Source of the DNA: Ureibacillus sp. FSL W7-1570
Lineage (GTDB): Bacteria > Bacillota > Bacilli > Bacillales_A > Planococcaceae
Assembly: GCF_038593265.1 (NCBI RefSeq)
Contig: NZ_CP151979.1
Coordinates: forward strand, 2,122,001-2,186,000
Length of the DNA stretch: 64,000 nt
Direction of reading: 5' to 3'
Shown here: in pieces, positions 52,484-61,167 of the stretch
Layout of the letters: every line of letters begins with the position of its first letter
How positions within the stretch are numbered: position 1 is the first letter of the stretch
The notes under the pieces: model-generated
The model's input: only the letters and a program-made list of their open reading frames with translations
Databases searched by the model: none
Told to the model about the DNA's origin: nothing
Made by a program: the position numbers and the translations under genes

Positions 52484-52628
52484 CGTTCCTTTGTCCATAA
52501 AATCGCTTTTATGTTTTAAGAACGAAATTGCGACCGGGCAATGCGGTCGGGAGGTACCCGCCGAAAACTCGATAAACCTCCTCCTCGTCAACTAAGGATT
52601 GAACGTCCGATTTCCTTAGTCCAGGCGC
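52484..52628 (-). ncRNA. glmS ribozyme (glucosamine-6-phosphate riboswitch)
   Basis: On the minus strand the core begins with GCGCC at 52628, with cleavage expected just before this G. It continues with paired ACTAAGGA / TCCTTAGT, GACGAGGAGGAGGTTTATCGA, TTCGGCGGGTACCTCCC and the P4 stem GACCG / CGGTC. It closes with the typical GTTCTTAAAACATAAAAGCG near the 3' end. Lies about 170 bp upstream of glmS, as in other bacilli. Confidence 0.93.
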
Positions 52629-52892
52629 TATCATTATTTTCCTTGCATTTTTATAGCGCGTAACTACCCTCCTTTGCCGCGCTTGAATAATTCCCTTATA
52701 AAATATGGAAATTATTCATGAAAAAATCAAGCAACTACATCATACAGAATATGCTACTTTCCGTCAATGATTTACATTTGTTATTTTTTATTATTCTATA
52801 CAAATTGGTTGAACCCATCTATGTATAGCTGCCCAAGAAATTGTCCTGGGCAAAAAAATTTTTTTATACCTTTGAGAAAAAAGTACTAACAA

Positions 52893-53420
52893 TTACTCCT
52901 GAAACTCTTGCTCTTTTAACAAGTTGACGATTTCTCTGTTAAATTCAGGCAAGTCATTCGGGGTTCTGCTTGTCACCAATTGGTTTCCGCAAACCACCAC
53001 CGGCTCGTCATGGAATTTTGCACCGGCATTTTCCAAATCCACCCGGATGGATTTATAACCAGTGACGTCGCGCCCTTCCAATTCCCTTGCCGAAATTAAC
53101 AGTTGCGGCCCATGGCAGATGGCGAATACAAGCTTGTTTGCCTTCATAAATGCTTTTACAAATGCCACCACGCGATCGTCATCCCGCAACAGATCCGGTG
53201 AAAAGCCTCCCGGAATGAACAATGCGTCAAAATCATCCGGATGGACTTCTTCAATTCCATAATCAATATCCACTTTGGCTCCTCTTTTTCCTTTTACGGT
53301 TTTATTGCCCTCTTTATCGATCGTCACGATTGTGTGGCCCGCATTTTCCAGAGCTTCTCTAGGGCTTGTAAATTCAACATCTTCAAATAAGTCTGTTATA
53401 AGTGTTGCAATTTTTGCCAT
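52893..53420 (-). CDS. DJ-1/PfpI-family protein (YraA/YfkM type)
   Basis: A 175-residue DJ-1/PfpI fold protein: nucleophile elbow AICHGP (Cys near residue 100) with an acidic residue in the N-terminal strand (FEDVEF) and PGGFSPDLLR. B. subtilis relatives YraA and YfkM are general-stress proteins linked to protection from thiol-reactive aldehydes; protease activity is doubtful. ATG 53420 follows GGGAG by several bases. It sits between glmM and glmS on the same strand. Confidence 0.88.
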   Translation of the reverse strand: MAKIATLITDLFEDVEFTSPREALENAGHTIVTIDKEGNKTVKGKRGAKVDIDYGIEEVHPDDFDALFIPGGFSPDLLRDDDRVVAFVKAFMKANKLVFAICHGPQLLISARELEGRDVTGYKSIRVDLENAGAKFHDEPVVVCGNQLVTSRTPNDLPEFNREIVNLLKEQEFQE

Positions 53421-53593
53421 AATCTCTCCACTCCCTTTCATATTTCACATTTATTACTATGCCCATTCCTTCTTTAATTAATCAGTGCCTGATGGAAATA
53501 GTGGAGGTGAAATGGTCTCTCGCGCTAAAGGGAGTGGACCAGGGTGGATGGATTGAGACTTGTGTGGATACAGTTATCCCCAAAAAATTAAAA

Positions 53594-53621
53594 CTGCGCA
53601 GAACATTCATATTCTGCGCAG
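53594..53621 (-). terminator. Terminator of the cdaA-cdaR-glmM operon
   Basis: CTGCGCAGAA / TTCTGCGCAG with an 8-base loop, then TTTTAATTTTTT on the minus strand. Confidence 0.88.
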
Positions 53622-53630
53622 CCGTTCATC

Positions 53631-54983
53631 TCAATCATTCATGCCCATTTCTTTTTTTACCACTTCTGCTATGCGGTTTACATAACTTTCACATTCTTCT
53701 TCTGTAGGCGCCTCCACCATCACACGCACCAACGGCTCTGTACCTGAAGGTCGAACCAGTACACGGCCATTATTTCCAAGAACGTTTTCCACTTCTTTGA
53801 TAACTTCTTGTACTTTCGGATTTTCTTTTACTTTATGTTTATCTGTTACCCGTACATTGACTAAGCGTTGTGGATATACTTTCATTTCTGATGCCAGTTC
53901 AGATAGAGGTTTTCCTGTCAATTTCATAATGCTCACCAATTGGATTGCCGTGAGCATACCGTCGCCGGTTGTATTGTAATCAAGGAAAACGATGTGGCCG
54001 GATTGTTCGCCGCCGAAGTTGTAATCATTTTTGCGCATTTCTTCAACGACATAGCGGTCACCGACAGGCGTTTGCGCGCTGGTCATCCCGTTTTCTTCCA
54101 ACGCTTTATAGAATCCCATATTGCTCATGATAGTGGATACGACTGTATTTTTCTTTAAAAGCCCTTTGCTGTTTAAATATTTGCCGATGATAAACATGAT
54201 TTGATCGCCGTCTACAACGTTTCCTTTTTCATCAACGGCAATCAAACGGTCTCCGTCGCCATCAAAGGCCAGCCCCACGTCCGCTTCTCTTTCCAAGACG
54301 AATTCCGCAAGCTTTTCAGGGTGTGTGGAACCTACCCCGTCATTGATATTTAATCCGTCCGGCGAAGCGCCCATAGTTGAAATATCCGCTTCCAAATCAG
54401 CAAATAAGTGGGTAGCCAATGAAGAAGTAGCTCCGTTAGCACAGTCAAGAGCCACATGAATACCTTCAAAGTCAACATCCACCGTTTGTTTTAAATATGA
54501 GAGATACTTCTGGCCACCCTCAAAATAATCGCTGACCGTGCCCAATTCCGCACCAATCGGCCTAGGAAGCGTATCTTGTTCGGCGTCAATCAATTTTTCA
54601 ATTTCTTCTTCCTGTTCATCGGTCAATTTAAAGCCATCCGGTCCGAAAAATTTAATTCCATTATCTTGAACCGGGTTATGGGATGCGGAGATCATGACCC
54701 CTGCATCCGCATTCATCACACGGGTCAAATAAGCGACACCCGGAGTGCTTATTACCCCCAGTCTCATAACCTCCACACCGATAGAAAGCAATCCCGCCAC
54801 TAACGCCCCTTCCAACATATGGCCGGAAATTCTCGTATCTCTGCCGACAATGATTTTTGGTCTTTCTGTTGCGTTCTTTGTTAAAACATATCCCCCAGCA
54901 CGGCCAATTTTAAACGCAAGTTCCGGTGAGAGTTCTGTATTTGCAACTCCACGTACACCGTCAGTTCCAAAATATTTTCCCAT
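53631..54983 (-). CDS. glmM: Phosphoglucosamine mutase GlmM
   Basis: A 450-residue enzyme converting glucosamine-6-phosphate to glucosamine-1-phosphate. FGTDGVRG at the N-terminus, the phosphoserine loop ISASHNP (Ser near 100), metal-binding DGDGDR and the C-terminal RPSGTEP are all present. ATG 54983 has AAGGAG about 8 bases upstream. Clusters with cdaA and cdaR, the c-di-AMP synthase module, as in B. subtilis, where GlmM inhibits CdaA. Confidence 0.97.
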   Translation of the reverse strand: MGKYFGTDGVRGVANTELSPELAFKIGRAGGYVLTKNATERPKIIVGRDTRISGHMLEGALVAGLLSIGVEVMRLGVISTPGVAYLTRVMNADAGVMISASHNPVQDNGIKFFGPDGFKLTDEQEEEIEKLIDAEQDTLPRPIGAELGTVSDYFEGGQKYLSYLKQTVDVDFEGIHVALDCANGATSSLATHLFADLEADISTMGASPDGLNINDGVGSTHPEKLAEFVLEREADVGLAFDGDGDRLIAVDEKGNVVDGDQIMFIIGKYLNSKGLLKKNTVVSTIMSNMGFYKALEENGMTSAQTPVGDRYVVEEMRKNDYNFGGEQSGHIVFLDYNTTGDGMLTAIQLVSIMKLTGKPLSELASEMKVYPQRLVNVRVTDKHKVKENPKVQEVIKEVENVLGNNGRVLVRPSGTEPLVRVMVEAPTEEECESYVNRIAEVVKKEMGMND

Positions 54984-55087
54984 AACTATTCTCTCCTTCA
55001 ACACTTGACATTCCATACAAATGAACATTTATGGAATCAATTACAAGTAATAATATGCTTTGAATAGGTTTTATCTTTTTATATGGT

Positions 55088-56110
55088 TTAATTGCTGTTT
55101 GCATCACTATTTGACTCATCGATATTTTGCTCTTCATTTGTCGTTTCGTCAACACTTGTTTCGGATTGGGATGTTCTTGTGATATTTGCCCGAACAGAAA
55201 TTTTATCAGTTCCCAATCTTGTAGCGCCTTTAGGCAATTTCAAATTCACTTCATAATTCCCGGAATGATCCACCTGCGATAAGTCAAACTCCGCTTCTAA
55301 CGTCTTGATCGAGTCAACGATTGATTTTGGACCAAACACTTGAACCGATTTTGTATCGGTTTCCAATTGACGAATCACGACTCCCGGCGGCGGGGAGCCT
55401 GTTTGTTTCAGCGTCACTGGAACACTTTTACTGTATTCTTCCACCTCGACAGTGACGTTTACTGTCTGTGGTTCAATATACACATCCAATTTGTTTAAAT
55501 TGCCATCCAATACCTTGACGTTCGCCTCTTGGGTAAATGACTCTTTGATTCCGTTTGATGCCGAAACCGTTGCCTTTACATAATTAATTCTTTCAATCGC
55601 ACTTTTGGCACCTGTAACAACTACTTTGCTCGGTTCCACAGTCATGGATTTTAGCATATAGCCTTCAGCAATTAATTGACTATTGATTTCAGGATCCACT
55701 TTGAACTCTTGGGTAACTTTTTCCTCAATGACCACATCAACCGCTTCAGGATCGATTGTCACATTTAATTTTGGATTAAAGTTTTCATGCTGAATGGTCA
55801 CTCTGTGTTTGCCGATTAACAGATCGCTCAAGTCAACAAAAACTTTAAAATCTTTTTTGAATTTTGTTTGCAGTACGAGCTGCATCGGCCCCTCAATTGT
55901 AACATCCACCGTTTCCGGCAGACCGGTAACAATCAAGTTTTCCGAATCATAATAAGCCTCCAGCGGCACATCTGTAATAATGTCCACTTGATTATTTGAC
56001 GTAGGTTCTTTCCCGCCTGTCAATTCGGCTTTCACATAAAAGAAAAGCAGGAGTGCCAAAATGAAGGCTGTTGCCCTCAACACCCATATATTATCAAAAA
56101 ATTTATCCAT
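55088..56110 (-). CDS. cdaR: CdaA regulator CdaR (YbbR domains)
   Basis: A 340-residue protein with one N-terminal membrane helix (about residues 8-27) and extracytoplasmic repeated YbbR domains (for example VDVTIEGP, VDVVIEEK, VVVTGAKSAI, VQVFGPKSIV). It ends in an acidic Asn/Ser/Glu tail. It modulates the diadenylate cyclase CdaA at the membrane. GGAGGGGG precedes the ATG, which overlaps the cdaA end by 8 bp. Confidence 0.94.
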   Translation of the reverse strand: MDKFFDNIWVLRATAFILALLLFFYVKAELTGGKEPTSNNQVDIITDVPLEAYYDSENLIVTGLPETVDVTIEGPMQLVLQTKFKKDFKVFVDLSDLLIGKHRVTIQHENFNPKLNVTIDPEAVDVVIEEKVTQEFKVDPEINSQLIAEGYMLKSMTVEPSKVVVTGAKSAIERINYVKATVSASNGIKESFTQEANVKVLDGNLNKLDVYIEPQTVNVTVEVEEYSKSVPVTLKQTGSPPPGVVIRQLETDTKSVQVFGPKSIVDSIKTLEAEFDLSQVDHSGNYEVNLKLPKGATRLGTDKISVRANITRTSQSETSVDETTNEEQNIDESNSDANSN

Positions 56111-56939
56111 GCTTTTTCCCCCTCCAAGTCCACTTAGAGGATGCTTCTAATTCGCCTTCAGGGCCAAACCATAATGTTTTCAGCAACGATTCGAAATTCT
56201 CCAACGTGAGATTTCTATGTAAATTGCCGTTCACTGCAATACTAATTGCCCCAGTTTCTTCGGACACGACGACCACAATGGCATCTGTCACTTCACTTAA
56301 CCCAAGGGCAGCTCTGTGCCTCGTCCCCAACTCTTTGGAAATCAAAGTGCTTTCGGACAACGGCAAATAACAAGCTGCAGCTGCAATACGATTTTTTTGG
56401 ATAATCATTGCTCCATCATGAAGTGGGGTATTTGGAATGAATGTATTGATGATCAGTTCTGAAGAGATATTTGCATCTAATCGGATGCCCGTTTCGATAT
56501 ATTCGTTTAAGCCGGTTTCTTTTTCAATGGAAATGAGAGCACCGATCCGCCGTTTTGCCATATAGCTTACCGCTTTTTTCATGGCTTCGATCAAACGGGC
56601 CTGTTCATCTTCCAATTGATTGACTGAACGTTGAAATAATCTTCCCCGCCCAATCTGTTCGAGGGCTCTCCGAATCTCAGGAGTGAAAATGATAATAATT
56701 GCCAAAAATCCCCAATCAATGACTTCTTGCAACATCCAACCTAACGTATCCAGACCAAAAATTTCAGTGGCAATTCTTGCAACGATAATAACAAATAGCC
56801 CTTTCAACAATTGAACCGCTTTTGTTCCTCTGATTAGGGTTAATATTTTATAGATCACGTACCAGACAAGTATGATGTCCAAAAAGCTGAAGATGATATT
56901 TACAGGTGTAAAATCCGTAAATTGCTCAATTATATTCAT
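56103..56939 (-). CDS. cdaA: Membrane diadenylate cyclase CdaA
   Basis: A 278-residue enzyme making the second messenger c-di-AMP from ATP. Three N-terminal membrane segments (to about residue 85) precede the DAC domain with the catalytic motifs HDGAMII and LGTRHRAALGLSE. GGGGGAT precedes the ATG. First gene of the cdaA-cdaR-glmM operon. Confidence 0.95.
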   Translation of the reverse strand: MNIIEQFTDFTPVNIIFSFLDIILVWYVIYKILTLIRGTKAVQLLKGLFVIIVARIATEIFGLDTLGWMLQEVIDWGFLAIIIIFTPEIRRALEQIGRGRLFQRSVNQLEDEQARLIEAMKKAVSYMAKRRIGALISIEKETGLNEYIETGIRLDANISSELIINTFIPNTPLHDGAMIIQKNRIAAAACYLPLSESTLISKELGTRHRAALGLSEVTDAIVVVVSEETGAISIAVNGNLHRNLTLENFESLLKTLWFGPEGELEASSKWTWRGKKHG

Positions 56940-57188
56940 GTGGCATCCCCCACTTATTTAACCAAATCAATCACATATAAATCATAAGCGATATAGTTTA
57001 TGCTTGTTTTATAAAAATAGTATGCAAATATTTTTCATTTTCTAAATTAAATCAAATTTTCCCAATTTATATACTATTATCAAGTATATCATAATCAAAT
57101 TCATTAAGCTTTTATAGTATTAACGAAACTTTTTTGAAAATGTTTCTTTATTTAAGCCGAACGGATTATCATGTCCATCACAAAAAAA

Positions 57189-57214
57189 GAACTGCATCCT
57201 TAAAGGTGCAGTTC
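57189..57214 (-). terminator. Terminator of sigW-rsiW
   Basis: GAACTGCA / TGCAGTTC with a 10-base loop, then TTTTTTTG on the minus strand. It separates sigW-rsiW from cdaA; the 250 bp between it and cdaA are AT-rich and presumably hold the cdaA promoter. Confidence 0.85.
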
Positions 57215-57235
57215 ATTCCAAAATGGAGGATCAAA

Positions 57236-57856
57236 TTAATCTTTCCCGTTTTCAAACAGTGCCAAAAAGTCCTTTGTCATCCGTTTCACTTCATACCAAA
57301 CCCATTCAAATACCTGATCGATTTCATGGATTTGGCCCGTCACCACTGCAGTGGATGCCATATACTCTCCATTAATGACAATTACATTGCCGTCCACTTC
57401 ACCTTCAACGACAATATCTCCATTTTTTACAACGATATCGCCTTTCACAACTTCGCCTTCAGGGACAATAACGGTTTGGCCTTCCACTACCAAGTTCGGT
57501 TGTTTCGTTACTGAAAATTTATCATCATTGAAACTTCCAAAAAGTGTTGCACTCATAAATAGAATAAACATGGCAGCCGCTACCAAGAACGGATGTCTTC
57601 TCAGCCAGTTTTGTATACCGAGTCGATTTTTTGGTCGAGGAAGACGCTTCATTACCTTTTCTTCAAAATGTGGAGGTGCCGTAATTTGTGCCGCACTTTT
57701 AATAAATGCAACCGCATCGCTTAGTTGATGCATATGCTCTTGACATGCCGTACATGTCTTCAAATGCTGTTTAAGCACTTGCTCGTGTTCACGGCTAATG
57801 TCGCCATCCAGATACTCGTGCATATATTCAATAATGTGTTGTGGACACGTACTCAT
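57236..57856 (-). CDS. rsiW: Anti-sigma-W factor RsiW
   Basis: A 206-residue single-pass membrane protein. The N-terminal zinc anti-sigma domain has HEYLDGD..HLKTCTACQEH (His-x3-Cys-x2-Cys). A membrane helix lies near residues 88-107, and the outer C-terminal part has repeated beta strands of bactofilin-like type (VEGQTVIVPEGEVVKGDIVVK). It holds SigW inactive until regulated proteolysis. AGGAGGGG precedes the ATG, 13 bp after sigW. Confidence 0.93.
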   Translation of the reverse strand: MSTCPQHIIEYMHEYLDGDISREHEQVLKQHLKTCTACQEHMHQLSDAVAFIKSAAQITAPPHFEEKVMKRLPRPKNRLGIQNWLRRHPFLVAAAMFILFMSATLFGSFNDDKFSVTKQPNLVVEGQTVIVPEGEVVKGDIVVKNGDIVVEGEVDGNVIVINGEYMASTAVVTGQIHEIDQVFEWVWYEVKRMTKDFLALFENGKD

Positions 57857-57869
57857 GCGATTTCCCCTC

Positions 57870-58433
57870 CTACAGTTCGTTTAACTGCTTTCTCAATGCT
57901 TCACGACCTCTATGAATTCTAGTTTTCACTGTTCCCAAAGGCAAGTCAAGTATTTCACTAATTTCTTGAAGCGAACATTCTTCAATATATTTTAATACAA
58001 TTACCGTACGATATTTCTCTGGCAATTTGCTGATTTCATGTTGGATGCGTTCTTGAAATTCCATTTGAAGTGCTGCATCTTCAGGCAGCTGATCGTCATT
58101 GGCAATATGGGAATACATATTCAATCCATCGGTTCCGTCGACCTCTGCATCTAAATAGTAATCCGGCTTTTTTTTTCTGATCCTGTCTATACACAGGTTT
58201 GTCGCGATTCGATAAAGCCACGTGGAAAACTTTCTCTTGGGATCGAACGTATGGAGATTGATATACGCTCGGACAAAAGCTTCTTGGGCAATATCTTCAG
58301 CCTCTTGTTTATTTCCTAGCATTCGGTAACAAATTTGGTACAGCTTGTGCTGATAAAGGCTTACAATGTCCGCAAAGGCATTTTGATCGCCTTTCAGCAC
58401 TTGCTTTATTCGTTTTTTCACTAACGCATCCAT
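57870..58433 (-). CDS. sigW: ECF sigma factor SigW
   Basis: A 187-residue extracytoplasmic-function sigma factor close to B. subtilis SigW. Region 2 has AEDIAQEAFVRAYINLHTFDPKRKFSTWLYRIATNL. Region 4 has RTVIVLKYIEECSLQEISEILDLPLGTVKTRIHRGREAL. It directs the envelope-stress regulon. A self-type promoter lies upstream, and its antisigma gene follows. Confidence 0.95.
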   Translation of the reverse strand: MDALVKKRIKQVLKGDQNAFADIVSLYQHKLYQICYRMLGNKQEAEDIAQEAFVRAYINLHTFDPKRKFSTWLYRIATNLCIDRIRKKKPDYYLDAEVDGTDGLNMYSHIANDDQLPEDAALQMEFQERIQHEISKLPEKYRTVIVLKYIEECSLQEISEILDLPLGTVKTRIHRGREALRKQLNEL

Positions 58434-58466
58434 ACATTAACTCTCCACCTTTTGGGTTAAATACTG

Positions 58467-58493
58467 TACGAACGAACTCAATAAAAAGTTTCA
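58467..58493 (-). promoter_or_regulatory. SigW-type autoregulatory promoter
   Basis: On the minus strand TGAAAC (58493-58488), 17 bp, CGTA (58470-58467). Matches the SigW consensus TGAAAC-N16/17-CGTA, 34 bp before the sigW start. Confidence 0.75.
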
Positions 58494-58577
58494 CTTTTTT
58501 TCTAACATATAAAAAATTTTTTTCATCTTATCTAATCAAGTATAGAATAGTCAATATATAGAAATAAATAGTGATTT

Positions 58578-59483
58578 TTACACTAATTTTTCTCCCATCA
58601 ACGATCCCATTAATGCTACTGCAGTATCAGCCGTTTTATTGCGTTCATCAAGAATTGGATTGACCTCTACAAATTCACAAGAAGTAATAATTTTTGCTTC
58701 TTCCAACATTTCCATCGCCAGATGACTTTCCCGATAAGTGATTCCGCCAGGCACCGGCGTTCCAACACCGGGTGTATAGATCGGATCCAGCGCATCCAAG
58801 TCAATGGAAATATGCACCCCATCCACTTGTCGTGCCTTCAAATAAGCCACGGTTTCTTCAATGACTTTCGACATCCCCATACGGTCAATTTCATGCATTG
58901 TGAAAATTTTGATCTTTTTTTCCTTTATTAAAGCTTTTTCCCCTTCATCAATCGAACGGGCACCGATGATGACAACGTTTTCAAATTTGACTGCAGGAGC
59001 ATCCTTTGCAACATTGATTAACCGCTCATCCCCAAGTCCAAGATTAACCGCTAAGGGCATTCCATGAATATTTCCGGAAGGGGTCGTCTCCGGCGTATTG
59101 ATGTCTGTATGGGCATCGAACCAGATAACTCCCAAATTCTTATAATGCCTTCTTATTCCGGCAATGGAACCGATGGAAATGCTATGATCTCCCCCCAAAA
59201 TGACCGGGAATCTTCCCTGCTTTATTACTTCATCGACTTTTTCCGCCAATTGTTCACTGACTTCTAACACTTCTTCCAAATTCAATAATTTATCTTCTTC
59301 GCTTTTTGTTTTCTTCGTTTTGTGGACTGATACATTTCCTTCATCATTAACATCATAACCTAATTTTTCCAATCTCTCAATCGCTCCGGCATATCTCATC
59401 GCGCTTGGCCCCATATCCACACCCCGACGTTGTTGGCCATAATCAGAAGGAACACCGATAATAGAAATTTTCTTTTTTTCCAT
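58578..59483 (-). CDS. rocF: Arginase RocF
   Basis: A 301-residue binuclear-manganese hydrolase splitting arginine to ornithine and urea. Metal motifs GGDHS (near 100), DAHTD (near 124) and SIDLDALDP (near 228) are intact, and the N-terminal GVDMGPSAMR is typical. GGGGGTG precedes the ATG. An ARG box and sigma-A-like promoter lie upstream. The gene follows tRNA genes and precedes sigW, as in related bacilli. Confidence 0.96.
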   Translation of the reverse strand: MEKKKISIIGVPSDYGQQRRGVDMGPSAMRYAGAIERLEKLGYDVNDEGNVSVHKTKKTKSEEDKLLNLEEVLEVSEQLAEKVDEVIKQGRFPVILGGDHSISIGSIAGIRRHYKNLGVIWFDAHTDINTPETTPSGNIHGMPLAVNLGLGDERLINVAKDAPAVKFENVVIIGARSIDEGEKALIKEKKIKIFTMHEIDRMGMSKVIEETVAYLKARQVDGVHISIDLDALDPIYTPGVGTPVPGGITYRESHLAMEMLEEAKIITSCEFVEVNPILDERNKTADTAVALMGSLMGEKLV

Positions 59484-59511
59484 CCAAAAACACCCCCTAG
59501 ATACTTTTTAT

Positions 59512-59539
59512 TCTATAGGAAATTTATCCTGTGACTCAA
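59512..59539 (-). promoter_or_regulatory. Candidate promoter of rocF
   Basis: On the minus strand TTGAGT (59539-59534), 16 bp, TATAGA (59517-59512), about 30 bp before the start codon and just downstream of the ARG box. Confidence 0.5.
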
Positions 59540-59550
59540 CTTGACATAAT

Positions 59551-59568
59551 GATGCATAAATATTCAAA
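59551..59568. promoter_or_regulatory. ARG box (ArgR/AhrC operator) upstream of rocF
   Basis: TTTGAATATTTATGCATC on the minus strand matches the ARG consensus WNTGNATWWWWATNCANW at every fixed position but the last. It lies about 12 bp upstream of the candidate -35, a placement suited to activation, in line with AhrC activating arginine catabolic genes in B. subtilis. Confidence 0.62.
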
Positions 59569-59735
59569 GTCTGTCGCCAAATGTATTCGTTTAAAAGGAT
59601 GTTCGGAACAATTTGCGTATTTGCCGGCATTTCAAATTTTGCGCAAAATTATCAACATTCTTACCCAACCCATCAATTTTTTATCACTTTCACTCAATTC
59701 CTGTTATCCCGGTTATTTCAGGGAAATTAAACAAA

Positions 59736-59767
59736 AAAATCCTTTACTCATTTGAGTAAAGGATTTT
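59736..59767 (-). terminator. Terminator of the tRNA cluster
   Basis: AAAATCCTTTACTCA / TGAGTAAAGGATTTT stem, then TTTGTTTAATTT on the minus strand, about 65 bp past tRNA-Gln. Confidence 0.85.
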
Positions 59768-59833
59768 GTCAGTTAGAATCATTTAATCCACACTTTATTG
59801 AAGGGCTACATATCCGAGTTTATTGATTAACAA

Positions 59834-59908
59834 TGGCTGGGGTACCAGGATTCGAACCTGGGCATGACGGAATCAAAATCCGTTGCCTTACCACTTGGCT
59901 ATACCCCA
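59834..59908 (-). tRNA. trnQ: tRNA-Gln (anticodon TTG)
   Basis: 75-nt cloverleaf: acceptor TGGGGTA / TACCCCA, anticodon loop TTTTGAT, T-loop GGTTCGAATCC. The 3' CCA is encoded (59834-59836). Confidence 0.95.
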
Positions 59909-59914
59909 ATAAAA

Positions 59915-59999
59915 TGGTGGAGGGGGGCGGATTCGAACCGCCGAACCCAAAGGGAACGGATTTACAGTCCGTCGCGTTTAGCCACTTCGCTACCCCTCC
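59915..59999 (-). tRNA. trnY: tRNA-Tyr (anticodon GTA)
   Basis: 85-nt class II tRNA with a long variable arm: acceptor GGAGGGG / CCCCTCC, anticodon loop CTGTAAA, T-loop GGTTCGAATCC. CCA encoded. Confidence 0.95.
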
Positions 60000-60008
60000 A
60001 AATATATA

Positions 60009-60084
60009 TGGTGGAGGATGACGGGATCGAACCGCCGACCCTCTGCTTGTAAGGCAGATGCTCTCCCAGCTGAGCTAATCCTCC
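60009..60084 (-). tRNA. trnV: tRNA-Val (anticodon TAC)
   Basis: 76-nt cloverleaf: acceptor GGAGGAT / ATCCTCC, anticodon loop CTTACAA, T-loop GGTTCGATCCC. CCA encoded. Confidence 0.95.
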
Positions 60085-60104
60085 TAAAATGAAGAAAAAA
60101 ATAA

Positions 60105-60176
60105 TGACCCCTACGGGATTCGAACCCGTGTTACCGCCGTGAAAGGGCGGTGTCTTAACCACTTGACCAAGGGGCC
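60105..60176 (-). tRNA. trnE: tRNA-Glu (anticodon TTC)
   Basis: 72-nt cloverleaf: acceptor GGCCCCT / AGGGGTC, anticodon loop CTTTCAC, T-loop GGTTCGAATCC. Unlike its three neighbours, the 3' CCA is not encoded (the discriminator is followed by TTA). Confidence 0.94.
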
Positions 60177-60264
60177 ATTCGCCTTTTCGCAAGACAAGAG
60201 TTATATTACCATGATTTTTTTTACTATGCAATAGAAAATATAATTTTTTTCTAAAAAAATAAAA

Positions 60265-60297
60265 CTACCTTTAAAGGAAGTGACCCCTTCAAGGTAG
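60265..60297 (-). terminator. Terminator of the branched-chain amino-acid transporter operon
   Basis: CTACCTT / AAGGTAG outer stem with a partly paired inner part, then TTTTATTTTTTT on the minus strand. Lies 13 bp past the livF stop and ahead of the tRNA cluster. Confidence 0.8.
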
Positions 60298-60309
60298 CTG
60301 TACGCAAAA

Positions 60310-61089
60310 TCACCACACAATCCGTTGACGGCGCCGGTAGATTCCGCCTTTTTTAAGGCCTTTCCCTGTCCCCAAATAATGTTCACTAATTGTTTTATCT
60401 TCCAACAAAGCGGCAGCTTCGCCTTTCATTACAACCCTTCCGTTTTCAATGATATAACCGTAATCGGCTATGGAAAGGGCGATATTGGCATTCTGTTCAA
60501 CAACCAGGATGGTCAACCCTTCTTCTTCATTAATTTTTTTGATATTATCAAAAATTTCCTTTACCAGGAGCGGTGCTATCCCTAATGATGGTTCATCAAG
60601 AAGCAGCAATTTCGGTTTTGCCATGAGTCCCCTGCCAATGGCCAACATTTGCTGTTCTCCGCCGGACAAATATCCCGCTTTGCGATGTTCGAGCATTTTC
60701 AATTTAGGAAAGTATCCGTAAATTTTTTCAATATCCTTTTTTATGGCAGAACGGTCTTTTCTTGTATAAGCCCCCGCATACAAATTTTCTTCCACAGTCA
60801 AGTCTTTGAAGATTCGACGGCCTTCCATGCACAAAAAAATTCCTTTTTTCACCAATTGATCCGGTGAAGTATTGTTTATGATTTCTCCTTGAAATTCTAT
60901 TGTTCCGTCTGTAATATGCCCATCTTCCGCCGCCAAGAGTCCCGAGATGGCTTTTAATGTGGTGGATTTCCCCGCACCATTGCTGCCAAGCAAGGCAACA
61001 ATTTGGCCTTCCTTGACATGCAGTGAAATTCCTCTCAATGCAAGTATCATTTTTTGATATACCGCTTCCAAATTATTTACACGGAGCAT
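60310..61089 (-). CDS. livF: Branched-chain amino-acid ABC transporter ATPase LivF
   Basis: A 259-residue ATPase: Walker A GSNGAGKST, signature YLSGGEQQML, Walker B LLLLDEPSLGIAP, switch His replaced by Gln in VVEQNAN as is usual for LivF. AAAGGGG precedes the ATG. Last gene of the transporter cluster. The basic C-terminal tail (KKGGIYRRRQRIVW) is longer than usual. Confidence 0.92.
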   Translation of the reverse strand: MLRVNNLEAVYQKMILALRGISLHVKEGQIVALLGSNGAGKSTTLKAISGLLAAEDGHITDGTIEFQGEIINNTSPDQLVKKGIFLCMEGRRIFKDLTVEENLYAGAYTRKDRSAIKKDIEKIYGYFPKLKMLEHRKAGYLSGGEQQMLAIGRGLMAKPKLLLLDEPSLGIAPLLVKEIFDNIKKINEEEGLTILVVEQNANIALSIADYGYIIENGRVVMKGEAAALLEDKTISEHYLGTGKGLKKGGIYRRRQRIVW

Positions 61090-61121
61090 TATTTTTATCC
61101 CCTTTCATCAACATTAAAGAG

Positions 61122-61150
61122 AAAAGGGACAATGTCGTTTTGTCCCTTTT
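61122..61150 (-). terminator. Internal stem-loop between livJ-like and livF genes
   Basis: AAAAGGGACA / TTGTCCCTTTT, 8-base loop, with a weak T-tract on the minus strand. It may partially terminate, giving more binding protein than ATPase. Confidence 0.6.
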
Positions 61151-61167
61151 CGGATTTTCTCCATCTA

